NCBI RefSeq assembly: GCF_963169125.1
Contig: NC_084798.1
Coordinates: 176,009,338-176,073,337, forward strand
Length of the DNA stretch: 64,000 nucleotides
Direction of reading: 5' to 3'
From: Humulus lupulus
Taxonomy: Eukaryota > Streptophyta > Magnoliopsida > Rosales > Cannabaceae
The notes under the pieces were generated by a model that worked only from the letters and a program-made list of their open reading frames with translations, made no database searches and was not told the DNA's origin. Positions 22,641-33,712 of this stretch are shown piece by piece. The position numbers and the translations under genes are program-made. The first letter of the stretch is position 1. Every line of letters begins with the position of its first letter.

Positions 22641-22739
22641 TTTAGCTCGAAGCATATATCGAAGGAATTGGCAGAAGATATGACCAAGGGGAAGATGTAA
22701 TTAGTATTGGGTCGGTTGGCCAATATTACTTCGCAACCT

Positions 22740-22973
22740 ACTCTCTTGGAGAGAATAGAGGAGGGCCAGATGAGTGATACACGGTTAATAAAGCTTAGAG
22801 AGGATCTCCGGGCTTTCTGAGATACAAGGATCGAATTTGTGTTCTGATGAACATGGGTATTAGATGAGAAATCTTTGATGAATCTCATACCACACCATAT
22901 TCGTTACATCCAGGCACCACGAAGATGTATCAGGATCTAAGGCCATTGTATTAGTGGCCTGGGATGAAGAAGG
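22740..22973 (+). pseudogene. Integrase of element C, N-terminal zinc part
   Basis: Near 22,903-22,970 one reads HPGTTKMYQDLRPLY, a stop, and WPGMKK, which is the start of the HHCC zinc domain of integrase. The reading is cut at 22,973 by LTR G1 and continues at 46,768. The two cysteines (CLTCQQMK) are on the far side, 23.8 kb away. Confidence 0.82.
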
Positions 22974-24038
22974 TGTTGGGAATAGTGCCCTTAAAGCAAT
23001 TGTAGTTGACAAATGTTTTAAATGAAATAAATAATTGAATTGAATTATTATATATATGGACTATGTCTGATATTATGTTGATAATATTAAGTAAATATCA
23101 TAAATTTCCAAAGTTTATCAATGTGGTCTTAATCTCATATTGTTATGTGAGGAGCGAGATTAAGATAATAAACTTGAAACAGTTCGCAGTAAAATATAGT
23201 TATGGAATCTTTAGATTAATTACTGCTAGTACGGTCCGCTAGTATTATGAATACAAGTGACCTAGATCCGGGTCACTAGTGTAGTAGGACACTTTAGTGA
23301 AGGTACTTAATATATAGTGATATATAGAAATGGAGCAGATGTGATTTGTTAATACTTGTTTAAACACCGTTTCATAGTATTAATCAACACATCAAAAATT
23401 GATCATATACATGACGATCTTAATCCTGAGGTTACTATGAACTCATATATATGCCATCTAATCCTTTGCTTCATGCGTTAAGGTTTGTCAGAATGATCAG
23501 GCTAAAAACAATTGTTTTGGGAACACAATGATTTATGTGGTTGGGGACATAGTTTAACAGATATAGAATCTATACCTTCTTATAGATTGAATAATGGTAC
23601 CCTATTGGGTTGACTATTGGAACTGAAAAGGTTACGAGCGCTCACGTTGCAAACTTGTTGTGACACAACCTTCACTAGTAAAGTCAATGGTACACTAGGA
23701 ACAAGATATAGTTAAAAGGGTAAAACAATAATTTTATGGTCTTTTAATTATGAACCATTAATAGAGGATTAATGTTGCATGTAAGGATTATATTAATGGA
23801 CACTTTATTCTTTAGTAAAGTACTCTATAAATCTATGTCTATAATTATCAAGAGTTCAATCTCATATTTATAGTGGAGTAATCATGAGATTAATAATCTA
23901 ATATTTATTGGAGCTTGATATTATAGGTCCATAGGTCCCCAGGGTGGCTCTATCAACACTATATCACGGTAAGAGTTGATACAAGGGTAAAACTATAGTT
24001 TGGAAATTTGAGAAGAATTTTATTCTTCGGGTCAAATA
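22974..24038 (+). mobile_element. Solo LTR G1, left half
   Basis: It starts TGTTGGGAATAGTGCC right after the TSD GAAGG (22,969-22,973). The right half is 45,718-46,767, with the second GAAGG at 46,768-46,772. Together they make an LTR of about 2.1 kb that matches G2 (50,098-51,010 and 53,968-55,285). It has no coding sequence. It is split by copia element H (TSD AAATA, 24,034-24,038). The superfamily is not certain. Confidence 0.87.
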
Positions 24039-25287
24039 TGTTAGGAAAATATATATTTTCCTCAATGGAAATGGTAAGAAATTTACAACTCTATGCAAAA
24101 ATACAATAGACAAGGATTGATTAAATAAAGTGTTACAACTCTATAACTAAAAATACAAATAAAAAGAAGAAATAGAAGTAGAGAATAGTGAAATACAACT
24201 CTAAGCAAAAGATACAAATAAAGTGAAGGGTTTGAAACAAAAGAAATAAAGATTACAACTCTAAACAAAGATACAAGTAAATATAACAAGAATGATGAGA
24301 AGAGAAGCAAAAGAAGAAAAATAAGAACAAGAACAAAACAATAAGAAAAGTCTCACTCACACAACCAAAGTGAAGAGTGTTGGGGATCACCAACTTGAAC
24401 AAGGTTTGAAACCTTTGTCCAAAAGCTTATTTCCCCCTAACTCAAGCACTAAGGGATCTCTCACAGATTTTGGAAATGCTTTATAGAATAATCAAGCCTC
24501 TAGGTGTTTTCTAGCCAAGTGCTCTAATGGATAACAAAGTTGTGTCTTTCAAGTGAGTAGTAGGCTCCTATTTATAGAGTTTTGAGACACCCTTTGAATT
24601 TCAAATTCCACCAACCCCCATGGTTGTTACAAATGATTAATTGGATGTTTATGGAATTAAAATAAAGATTTGGGAGTTACTTGGCTGTTGGAAACGTTCA
24701 AAATTGGATAAAACCGAAGTTTGGAAAATGTTGTCAGCCGCTCAGGACGCGGCCTGAAAAACACTTGATGTGGGCCACGATGTTTTTCTGCCTCTTGGGT
24801 CGCGGCCTGAAAAACATAGGCCGTGGCCCAAGATGTTTTTTCAGTAACCAATTTTCCAAATTTGCCAAAATGTTCCAAATTCATTCCCACTTGATTTTGT
24901 AACTTCCATACACATTATGGGAGTTAAAAAAAATCACATCTCTAACAACCATTTCATATATGGCTTTAAGAAATTCATCTCAATATTCTGTAACAACAAA
25001 TCTACACAATAATGGGTAATATTTGGAAGTTAAAATTTGATATTTAATTTGTAGCACCAAATATGTTACATAATTGGATATTTTACATATATCTAAATAA
25101 TGTAACTCTCTATTATATGTTACAATATGTGACACTCTTTGTTACATTTATTTAATCTAAAACATTATATTATAAAATAATATAATATTACATTATATTA
25201 TAAAATAATATAACATTTCCCTACTAGATTAAATAGTTATCTATTGTAACACTTATTTAATCAATCATTATATTTTAAAATATAACA
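24039..25287 (-). repeat. 3' LTR of copia element H
   Basis: This matches 30,704-31,776. It starts TGTTAGGAAAATATAT on the + strand and ends ...AAAATATAACA at 25,287 next to a purine tract. It is longer than its partner because of an extra CGCGGCCTGAAAAACA-type segment near 24,740-24,830 and a duplicated AT-rich end (25,160-25,287). TATA box at 24,567-24,580. Confidence 0.85.
24567..24580 (-). promoter_or_regulatory. TATA box in H 3' LTR
   Basis: The - strand reads ACTCTATAAATAGGA, a standard plant retroelement TATA box. The partner LTR has it at 31,231-31,245 with one change. Confidence 0.6.
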
Positions 25288-25299
25288 TATCCCCCACTT
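25288..25299 (-). other. Polypurine tract of H
   Basis: The - strand reads CAAGTGGGGGATA immediately before TGTTATATTTT, which supports placing the LTR edge at 25,287. Confidence 0.7.
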
Positions 25300-25823
25300 G
25301 ATTAAATAAGAACTCTCTCTTATAGGAGTCATTGCATTGGTGCATAAAATAAAGTGTTTTTCAACTTGAACTTTACTATAGTGTAAATATCACAAAATTT
25401 GTCGAAAATTTTGTTGCACTAGGCATTGAACCATCTTTTCATGATAACAAATCGGAGATAACACACGCACCATTGCGATGTTCACTTGAGACCTCTATGT
25501 CTCGCTTTGCACCGTTAATGGCCATGTGCACTTTCCATTCATGGACATTCTTGAGAATACTCCCAATTCTCATGAGAGGCGGCACCACCCCTAGGTCCAT
25601 ATAGGTAGAATTCTTACAATATTTGTTATAAAAAATACTTATCTTCACAAGACTGAATTCTATTAAAAAACCTTTCTGTTTTAACCCTCAACTTGGTAAC
25701 TCACAAGTACTCAACATCTCAGATGGAACTTGTTTTGAGTACAACTAATATTCACTTGATTGACTTGTTGTTACCTATTGAACCTAGCACTAGTTAAATA
25801 ACTAGTGTGAAGATAGGTTACCA

Positions 25824-26261
25824 TCAATCGTGAATCTCTTTAGGGAGTTTAAGTCCCATCCCTCGAGATGATGTAGCCACTAAATCCCTCGTTAGTGACT
25901 TAGTGAAAGGATCCGCCAGATTTTCACTTGTTCTCACATAAGATATTAAGATGACTCCTCTTTGAACCAATTCTCTTACATACCCATGTCTTACACTGAT
26001 GTGTCTAGACTTCCCATTATACACTCTACTGTATGCTCTAGCCAATGTCGCTTGGCTATCACAATGTATCAATATAGTGGATACATTCTCTTTGATTATG
26101 GGTATCTCTACCAACAGATCTCTTAACCATTTGGCCTCTTTGCCGATAACAGCTAGAGCTATAAACTCCACTTCCATAGTGGAATGAGATATACCGGTTT
26201 GTTTCTTGGAACCCCAAGAAAATGCACCCCCACCAAGTGTAAATACCCAACCAATTGTGTC
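25824..26261 (-). pseudogene. RNase H end of copia pol (element H)
   Basis: From about 26,261 leftward the frame reads [24 protein letters not shown], then [54 protein letters not shown] and [11 protein letters not shown], ending EIHD at 25,824. These are the well-known end motifs of Ty1/copia polyprotein (the GG..SW.SKKQ, E.E..A, KSRHI and DP.TK boxes). No stop falls within it. It is cut upstream at about 26,262, where gypsy sequence in the other direction begins. The first 13 or so residues of the open frame are translated from that gypsy sequence and are not copia. Confidence 0.9.
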
Positions 26262-26355
26262 TTTCGGTCTTACCAACGCTCCAGCCGCGTTTATGGGCAT
26301 TATGAGTTTTTAGTTATGCCTTTCGGTCTTACCAATGCTCCAGCCGCATTTATGG
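26262..26355 (+). repeat. 59-bp tandem duplication at the H-J junction
   Basis: TTTCGGTCTTACCAACG... at 26,262-26,296 recurs at 26,321-26,355 with two changes. In the protein this repeats the [11 protein letters not shown] box of RT. The two copies are joined at TATGG, a 5-bp microhomology between the FMD codons and the YGHYEF codons. Confidence 0.8.
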
Positions 26356-27180
26356 ATTTAGTGAATAGGGTCTTTAAACACTACTTGGATAAATTCGTCG
26401 TTGTGTTCATCGACGACATCTTAGTATACTCAAAGGACGAAGTCGAGCACGAGGAACACTTGAGGTTGATCTTATTACGACTAAAGGAGCATCAACTTTA
26501 CGCCAAGTTCAAGAAGTGCGAATTCTGGCTTTCGCAAGTAGCATTCCTCGGGCATATTGTATCCAAGGACAGAATTGCAGTAGACCTATCTAAGGTAGAG
26601 GATGTGAAGGATTGGCCAAGACCAAAGAACGCATCAAAAGTAAGAAGATTTCTGGGATTAGGAGGTTATTATCGGAGGTTTGTAGAAGGCTTTTCTAAGA
26701 TAGCCACTCCGCTCACCAACCTGACTCGGATGCTGCAGAGGTTCAACTGGACTAATAAGTGTGAAGAGAGCTTCCAGTTGCTTAAGGATAAGTTGTGCTC
26801 AGCGCCAGTACTCTGTGTACCGACACCCAACGACGAGTTTATAGTCTACTGTGATGTGTTGAAGCAAGGATTGGGTTGTGTGCTGATGCAGAATGACAAG
26901 GTGATAGCCTACGCCTCAAGGCAGCTGAATGAGTACGCGCAATGCTATCCAACTCACGATATGGAGTTGGCAGTGGTGGTATTTGCGTTAAAAATATGGC
27001 GCCATTATCTTTACGGAGAACGGTGTGAGATTTATACAGACCACAAAAGCTTAAAGTAATTCTTCACTCAGAAGGAACTCAACATAAGGCAGCGCAGGTG
27101 TTTAGAGCTAGTGAAGGATTATGACTGCGAAATCCTATACCACCCGGGAAAGGCAAACGTAGTTGCTGATGCGCTAAGTA
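26306..27180 (+). pseudogene. RT (part) and RNase H of element J
   Basis: [20 protein letters not shown], the catalytic [11 protein letters not shown] near 26,400-26,435, and [11 protein letters not shown] show a chromovirus RT palm and thumb. RNase H follows: [20 protein letters not shown] near 26,836-26,895 (the usual CDAS is CDVL here), [24 protein letters not shown] with the conserved Glu, and [13 protein letters not shown] at 27,057 is the only stop; the frame goes on to [13 protein letters not shown] at 27,150-27,185. The 5' part of RT is missing. Confidence 0.9.
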
Positions 27181-28733
27181 GGAAGAGTTATGGAAGTCTA
27201 GCAGCACTAGCTGGAATAGAAAAGCCGCTACAGCAGGAGTTGATCAATGCCAGAATAGAAGTAGTCATCGGTAAGCTGGCTAACTTGTCTATCCAGTCAA
27301 GTCTGTTAGAAGAAATACGGATTGGGAAAGGGCATGATGACACATTAGTAGCACATATGGATGCAGTTAGAGAAGGTAAGGCCACATATTTCTCAATTTC
27401 AGGTCAAGGTTAATTGAGATATAAGGATCGGGTATGCGTGCCGAATGATCAAGGGATTAAGATGAAGATCTTAGAAGAAGCGCATAATACCCCATACCCA
27501 GTTCACCCAGGGTCGACCAAGATGACTCACGACGTTAAGGCAATATATTGGTGGCCAGGAATGAAGAAGGATATAGCAGAATTTGTGTCTAAATGTTTAG
27601 TATGCCAGCAAGTGAAAGAAGAACATCAGAGGCCTGTAGGCTTATTGCAACCACTTAGCATACCATAATGGAAATGGGACAATATAGCCATGGATTTCGT
27701 GATGGGTTTTCCACGAACAAGTAAACAGCATGATTCAGCTTGGGTAGTAATAGATAGACTAACCAAATCAGCTCATTTCCTACCTATTAAGACTTCATAC
27801 ACAATGGATCAATACGCAGACATCTATGTCCAAGAAATAGTACGGTTGCATGGAATCCCCAAGACAATAGTGTCTGGTAGAGGGTCGGTTTTTACATCGA
27901 GATTTTGGGGAATTTTACAACAAGCCATGGGTACTAAGTTACGTCTTAGTACGACATTTCATCCTCAGACCGATGGTCAGTCCGAGTGTACCATACAGAT
28001 TTTAGAAGATATGTTGCGCACTTGTGTACTTGATTTTTGATGATCGTGGAATAAGTACTTACTACTAATTGAATTCTCCTACAACAATAGCTACCATTCA
28101 ACGATCGGGATGGCACCTTATGAATTACTTTATGGAAGAAGGTGTCGATCACCGTTACATTGGAACAAGGTGGGAGAAAGGCAGCTTCTTGGTCCCGAAG
28201 CTGTTAGAAAAGCTCAGGAAGCAGTAGCGCTGATTAGAAAGGGTATGCTTGCTGCTCAAAGCCGTCAGAAAAGTTATACTGATGGCAAGCGGCGTGATGT
28301 GGAATTCAAAGTCGAAGATCAAGTCTTCCTAAAGATATCCCCTATGAAAGGTGTAAAGCGGTTTGGGAAGAAAGCAAAGCTTAGTCCTCGGTTTACAGGT
28401 CCTTTTGAGATATTGGACAAAGTGGGAGCAGTTACATATAGATTAGCCCTACCACCAGCTTTAGCAGATAGCCACAATGTGTTCCACATCTCGATGTTGC
28501 ATAAATATGTGTCAAACCCATCTCACGTCCTCAAGTACGATACGATAGCACTCCAGAAAGACTTGAGTTACGAGGAACGATCGATTAGCATCCTAGATAG
28601 AGGGATGAAGCAGTTACGGTCCAAGAGTTTTTTGATGGTCAAAGTCCTATGGAGTAATACTTTTGAACGAGAGGCAACGTGGGAATTGGAGGAGGACATG
28701 TTAGCCTGGTATCCGGAATTGTTTGGTAAGTAA
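27181..28733 (+). pseudogene. Integrase with chromodomain-like tail of J
   Basis: HPGSTKMTHDVKAIYWWPGMKKDI and CLVCQQVKEEHQRP form the HHCC zinc domain (27,500-27,645). The core has MDFVMGFP (first Asp, 27,690), then SGRGSVFTSRFWG near 27,870-27,910 where relatives have SDRDSVFTS, so the second Asp is Gly, then GQSECTIQILEDML with the Glu. The GKKAKLSPRFTGPFEIL block (28,365-28,415) and the tail SILDRGMKQLRSKSFLMVKVLW...EATWELEEDM (28,590-28,700) are typical of Tekay-type integrases. In-frame stops lie at 27,411, 27,666 and 28,038. It ends at 28,731. Confidence 0.9.
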
Positions 28734-28754
28734 ATTTTGAGGACGAAATTCTTT

Positions 28755-28768
28755 TTAGTAGGGGAGAA
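28755..28768 (+). other. Polypurine tract of J
   Basis: TTAGTAGGGGAGAA sits one base before the LTR start TGTAGAGTCCC. Confidence 0.8.
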
Positions 28769-29528
28769 TTGTAGAGTCCCAGATTTTTACTTAGCTAGTA
28801 GTAGTAGTAGTAATAGTTAGTAGTAGTTATAGTATGTTTATTACTATGGATTTTTGTTCAAGCGGGGACTTAGTTGAACACTTATAGCAACACTTATAGA
28901 TTTTATAAGTTTAACCTATAGTGTAAGAATATTAATTATAGCATAAGGTTTGATTAATATAGCTTATTATAAATATGTCATTTATTATACTATAAGGTTT
29001 AGATAGAACTAATAAGATCATGACACTTTTCATGTGCATGTTTGTTGGGAAATTAAGTATTTTTTATGAATAGTTTTATAAAAGAAATATTTAAAAACCC
29101 TAGGACCTGCCAGCAACTTTAAAACCATATTATGACTCAGTCAAACCTGATTAACCAATTCAAATTAAGCTGACAAAGTGCAATTACGTGTATAATATTT
29201 CAGCGTATGCCAATATATCGCAGCTATAGGGGCGATATATTGCCACACGGGGAATACGAAAAACATGTCATTTTTAAAAAAATGAATTGACGATCACTCG
29301 GGGCATAAGCCTAGGTGATATATCGCCTACAATGGATGATATATAGGCCCTAGGGCTATGTTTTCAAATGATTTTGAAACCGAGCTCAATTCAACACTTA
29401 ACCTCTTAACAAGCCTCTGAACGTTTTGACCGAGTCTTAAGCCTCTGCTGAACGAATATTCAAATGTTTTTCAAGTAATATTCATTATTTTTTTATTCAA
29501 GCTAAAAGAATATCTTTTCACTCCTTGA

Positions 29529-29543
29529 ACTCTATAAATAGGA
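29529..29543 (+). promoter_or_regulatory. TATA box of J LTR
   Basis: ACTCTATAAATAGGA is a strong plant TATA box, about 760 bp into the LTR, and is followed by a pyrimidine-rich leader (CCATTTTTCTCATTCTTC). Confidence 0.7.
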
Positions 29544-30089
29544 CCTAATACCCAGCCATTTTTCTCATTCTTCAAGCTGTGTTCAGAGCCTTCAAGCTAC
29601 TAGGTTTACTTTAGAGTGTTAAACCCTTGGGTTGGGTTATAAGCTTTATAAGCACTTGGGAAGTAAGATAATAGTGTCTTTTTCTATATCGAGATGTAGT
29701 TCGGTTCTAGTACATCCAAAGGTATTCCTAATCTTAAGTTCATTTACGTATGTTTCATTAGTTTCCTTTAGTTTTCTTTACTCAAATCCTAACCCGCTGT
29801 TTTCCATTCTTGGTTAGGTATCTAAGTTCTTTGAACTTAAGGTTTCGTTTTGGTAAGTTTCTTCTTGATGGTTTAGTTCATTTCTTTTTCATCTCTTTCT
29901 TTTATAAATACTCACCTTCTTATTGTTGGTTTTAGGAGTGTTCCAAATCCCGTCCTTGTTCTCATATCCCAGTTTTTGTAAGGAAAATAGGATAGATCTT
30001 ATATGTTTTTATGATATGTTATGCTTATGTTATGTTATCTTATGTTATGATATGATATGTTAACATTATGTATAGTATGTTTATAGACC

Positions 30090-30207
30090 TTGGGCATATG
30101 ACTTGTCTAGCTAGCAAGCCCCAATAATGTATGGGCATATGACTTGCTTGGCTAGCAGGCCCCACAAATCTATTGGGCATATGACTTGCTTAGTTAACAA
30201 GCCCCAA
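30090..30207 (+). repeat. Three tandem units in J LTR
   Basis: TTGGGCATATGACTTG...AGCAAGCCCC is repeated three times with a period of about 43 bp. The AGCAAGCC part is partly inverse to GGCTAGC within the unit. Confidence 0.8.
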
Positions 30208-30703
30208 GTAGTATAATGGCCATTGTAGTAGTATATGACATATGTTATAGTATATGTTTATGATATAGTTTATGTATATGTTTTATGTTATTAGTAGATT
30301 TTCCTTGCTAGGCATTAGGCTCATTCCTTTATTTTTATGTATGCAGGAAAATAGTTATGGCGGCGGAAGGATTCTTGGCAGCATGGGGTTGTGTATTGAG
30401 GAAGGATGGATTTGGTGGACTGCGTGATCGATTCGAGGACGACGTTATTTTCAGTCTTTTTATTATGTTTCTATGTATTTTCTGCACTTAGTTTGTAAAC
30501 AATTTCATTTAAAGTTTAAAGTTATGTTTTATTTTCAAACAATGGGATCCCATACCCCGCATTTATGTATTTCAACATTTACCTTAAAGTTTTTAATAAA
30601 GTTGTGAATGTTGCTTATGTATGTTTTCCCGAAAATAGTGTCTATGTATAGTAGTTTTAATGGTCCAAAGTCTTAGAATTAGTTGGGTCATTACACTTTT
30701 GAA

Positions 30704-31776
30704 TGTTAGGAAAATATATATTTGCCTCAATGGAAATGGTAAGAAATTTACAACTCTATGAAAAAATACAATAGACAAGGATTGATTAAATAAAGTGTTA
30801 CAACTCTATAACTGAAAATACAAATAAAAAGAAGAAATAGAAGTAGAGAATAGTGAAATAAAACTCTAAGCAAAAGATACAAATAAAGTGAAGGGTTTGA
30901 AAAAAAAGAAATAAATATTACAACTCTAAACAAAGGTACAAGTAAATATAACAAGAATGATGAGAAGAGAAGCAATAGAAGAAAAATAAGAACAAGAACA
31001 AAACAATAAGAAAAGTCTCACTCACACAACCAAAGTAAAGAGTGTTGGGGATCACCAACTTGAACAAGGTTTGAAACATTTCTCCAAAAGCTTATTTCCC
31101 CCTAACTCAAGCACTGAGGGATCTCACACTGATTTTGGAAATGCTTTCTGGAATAATCAAGCTTGTAGGTGTTTTCTAGCCAAGTGCTCTAATGGATAGA
31201 AAAGTTGTGTCTTCCAAGTGAGCAATAGGCTCATATTTATAGAGTTTTGAGACACCCTATGAATTTTAAATTCCACCCACCCCCATGGCTTTTACCAATG
31301 ATTTATTGGATGTTTATGGAATTAAAATAGAGATTTGGGAGTTAGTTGGCTGTTGGAAACGTTCAAAATTGGATATAACCGAAGTTTGGAAAATGTTGTC
31401 AACCGATCAGGCCGTGGCCTGAAAAATACATGTTGCGGCCCAAGACGTTTTTTCAGCAACCAATTTTCAAAATTTGCCAAAACGTGCCAAATTCATTACC
31501 ACTTGATTTTGTAACTTCCATACACATTATGGGAGGTAAAATCACATCTCTAACAACAATTTCACATATGGCATTATGAAATTCATCTCAATATTGTGTA
31601 ACAACAAATCTACACAATAATGGGTAATATTTGGAAGTTACAAATTTGTGATTGAATTTGTAACACCAAATATGTAACATATTTGGATATTTCACATATA
31701 TCTAAATAATGTAACTCTCTATTATATGTTACAATATGTGACACTCTTTGTCACATTTATTTAATCTAAAACATTA
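30704..31776 (-). repeat. 5' LTR of copia element H, main part
   Basis: This is homologous to 24,039-25,160. Its last 20 bases are at 45,698-45,717, beyond element I. It starts TGTTAGGAAAATATAT. The target CATTA lies at 31,772-31,776. TATA box at 31,231-31,245. Confidence 0.87.
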
Positions 31777-31972
31777 TGTTGACGGTGAGAACTCGTCAAC
31801 GAAGTTAAGTTAGAAAAATTAAAGTATAATGCTTATAAATGAAGAACTTCAAAAATCTAAACAGAAACTTAGAAAATAGTTGCAGAAGAAAAATGGAGGA
31901 AAGTACTTGTATTTCTCTTTAGTTTCCAGGTACAGTATTTTTTCCAACCCCCTTTGATGTGGAAGTGGGGTT

Positions 31973-31984
31973 CCTTTTATAGTG
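31973..31984 (-). promoter_or_regulatory. TATA box in I 3' LTR
   Basis: The - strand reads CACTATAAAAGG. The same box in the 5' LTR is at 44,252-44,263. Confidence 0.65.
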
Positions 31985-32584
31985 GGCTCTAATGGCTCCT
32001 GATACATTGTGATCCAGGGGACCAGATGGTACAGAAGTACATTGATAAGAGAGTGGTCTCAGGGGTAGTGGTGTTGGCTCCTATACATGGTCAGATTCTG
32101 TGGGGATGTCTCCACTACTTATTTAGTACGAGTTTCATAGGAGTTGCACCAGGCATAGTGGTGCTGGTGGTGTCGACTCTGACATCTGGTTAGAAACATA
32201 CAGGCCATGTCCCCTCTCCTATTACTCCCACTACTTGCTTGGCATGAGTATTCGGATCAGACATACGAGGTCTTAAAGGTTGTACCCCATATAAGCTCTG
32301 TACTTGTATGATCTTTTTGAATTATACTTGGTCTTTTACTTCTAAATGTTGGAGCCTCCGTAGGTCCTCATAGGAGACACCATCTTGAGGTGCAGGGTGC
32401 GTTATACCTGATGCATGTATGGGTCGCAGCGCGAGACGAGGCTCTTGGGCCCTTGGTGCAAGACAGGCCCCTTGTCGCAAGATTCCCAAAACACCTCAAG
32501 GCCACCCATGAGATGTGGGTGATAGGCGCGCGAGACGCCACTCCTAGTGAGGCGCCTGTTGGCGCGCGAGACGTTCGTTGGCGT

Positions 32585-33478
32585 CCGAGGCCATCCATCG
32601 CAAAGCCCTGGTGGCATGGCTGTGGCGAGGCGAGGTGAGGCCATCTCTCGCGAGGCCCTGGTGGTATGGTCAAGGCGAGGCAAGGCCATCCTTCGCAAGG
32701 CCCTGGTGGCATGGCTAAGGCGAGGTGAGGCCATCCCTCGCGAGGCCCTGGTGGCACGACCAAGGCGAGGCGAGGCGAGGCCATCCCTCGCGAGGTCCTG
32801 GTGGCACGGCTGAGGCGAGGCGAGGCCATCCCTCGTGAGGCCCTGGTGGCACGGTCGAGGCAAGGCAAAGTGAGGCCATCCCTCTCAAGGCCCTGGTGGC
32901 ACGGGCGAGGCGAAGCGAAGCGAGGCCATCCCTCGCAAGGCCCTGGTGGCACGGCCGAGGCGAGACGAAGCGAGGCCAACCCTCGCGAGTCCCTGGTGGC
33001 ACGGCCGAGGCGAGGCGAGGCCATCCCTTGCGAGGCCTGGGTGGCACGGCTGAGGCGAGGCAAAGTAAGGCCATCCCTCGTGAGGCCCTAGTGGCACGGC
33101 CGAGGCGAAGCGAAGCGAAGCCATCCCTCGGGAGGCCCTGGTGGCACGGCCGAGGCGAGGCGATCCCTCGCGAGGCTCGAGTGGCACGGCTGTGGCGAGG
33201 CTAGGCCATCCCTCACGAGGCCTTGTTGGCTCGGCCAAGGCGAGGTGAGGCCATCCCTCGCGAGGTCCTGGTGGTGCGGCCGAGGCGAGGCGAGGCCATC
33301 ACTCGCAAGGCCCTGGTGGCACGGTCGAGGCTAGGCGAGGCCATCCCTCACGAGGCCCTGGTGGCACGGTCGTGGCCAGGCGAGGCCGTCCCTCACGAGG
33401 CCCTGGTGGCACGGTCGTGGCCAGGCGAGGCCGTCCCTCGCAAGGCCCTGGTGGCACGGCTGTGGCGAGGCAAGGTGA
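32585..33478. repeat. CpG-rich 45-bp minisatellite in I 3' LTR
   Basis: About 19 units with a period of 45-50 bp are made of GAGGCCATCCCTCGCGAGG and CCCTGGTGGCACGGCCGAGG-type halves. CCTCGCGAGG inside each is a 10-bp palindrome. The array is strongly GC-rich while the flanks are AT-rich. Because stop codons are rare in the unit, long open frames appear on both strands (for example a repeating GMASPRLGRATRAS on the - strand); these are not genes. Confidence 0.92.
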
Positions 33479-33701
33479 GGGCATAAAAGCCTCGCGGAGA
33501 CGTGGGGGTGACGACCTCGTGTAGGTTCCTGAGGGCCTCGCGTGGCACACCTCCTAAGGTCGTGAGGCGCGAGACGGGGGGTCCTGGGTGGCACACTTGT
33601 TGTTGCTTTGTTTGTCAAGATTTCCCAATACACACCTAGGGACATGGGACCTTAGCACGTACTTTGATTCTTTTACCAGCGTAGAATTTTGAGCATCTAC
33701 A

Positions 33702-33712
33702 CTTGCCCCCCA
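33702..33712 (-). other. Polypurine tract of element I
   Basis: The - strand reads GGGGGGCAAG directly before the 3' LTR start TGTAGATGC. Confidence 0.8.

Larger units (their letters stand above)
26262..30695 (+). mobile_element. Element J, 3' half of a chromovirus
   Basis: J begins in the middle of RT, then runs RNase H, integrase with a chromodomain-like tail, purine tract and 3' LTR (28,770-30,695). No 5' LTR, gag or protease is left. It lies on the + strand inside H, which is on the - strand. It is better preserved than A, B or C: the whole pol part is in one frame and broken only by stop codons. Eight bases (30,696-30,703) separate its LTR from the H LTR. Confidence 0.88.
28770..30695 (+). 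repeat. 3' LTR of element J
   Basis: This 1,926-bp LTR starts TGTAGAGTCCCAG and ends GGGTCATTACA. It begins with an AGT-rich run (28,795-28,830), has a TATA box at 29,529-29,543, three tandem units at 30,090-30,207, and GGGATCCC at 30,544-30,551. Around 29,205-29,345 there are several GATATATCGCC-type inverted motifs upstream of the TATA box. It holds no gene. Confidence 0.87.
31777..33701 (-). repeat. 3' LTR of element I
   Basis: This 1,925-bp LTR starts on the - strand TGTAGATGCTCAAAATT at 33,701 and ends ...CTCACCGTCAACA at 31,777. It contains the CpG-rich minisatellite 32,585-33,478 and a TATA box at 31,973-31,984. It is longer than the 5' LTR through more minisatellite units and about 80 extra bases near 32,300-32,380. 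Confidence 0.93.

Noticed and set aside
24039..31776. H as a simple complete copia element
   Set aside because: Only the last part of pol is present and the rest of the interior is gypsy J.
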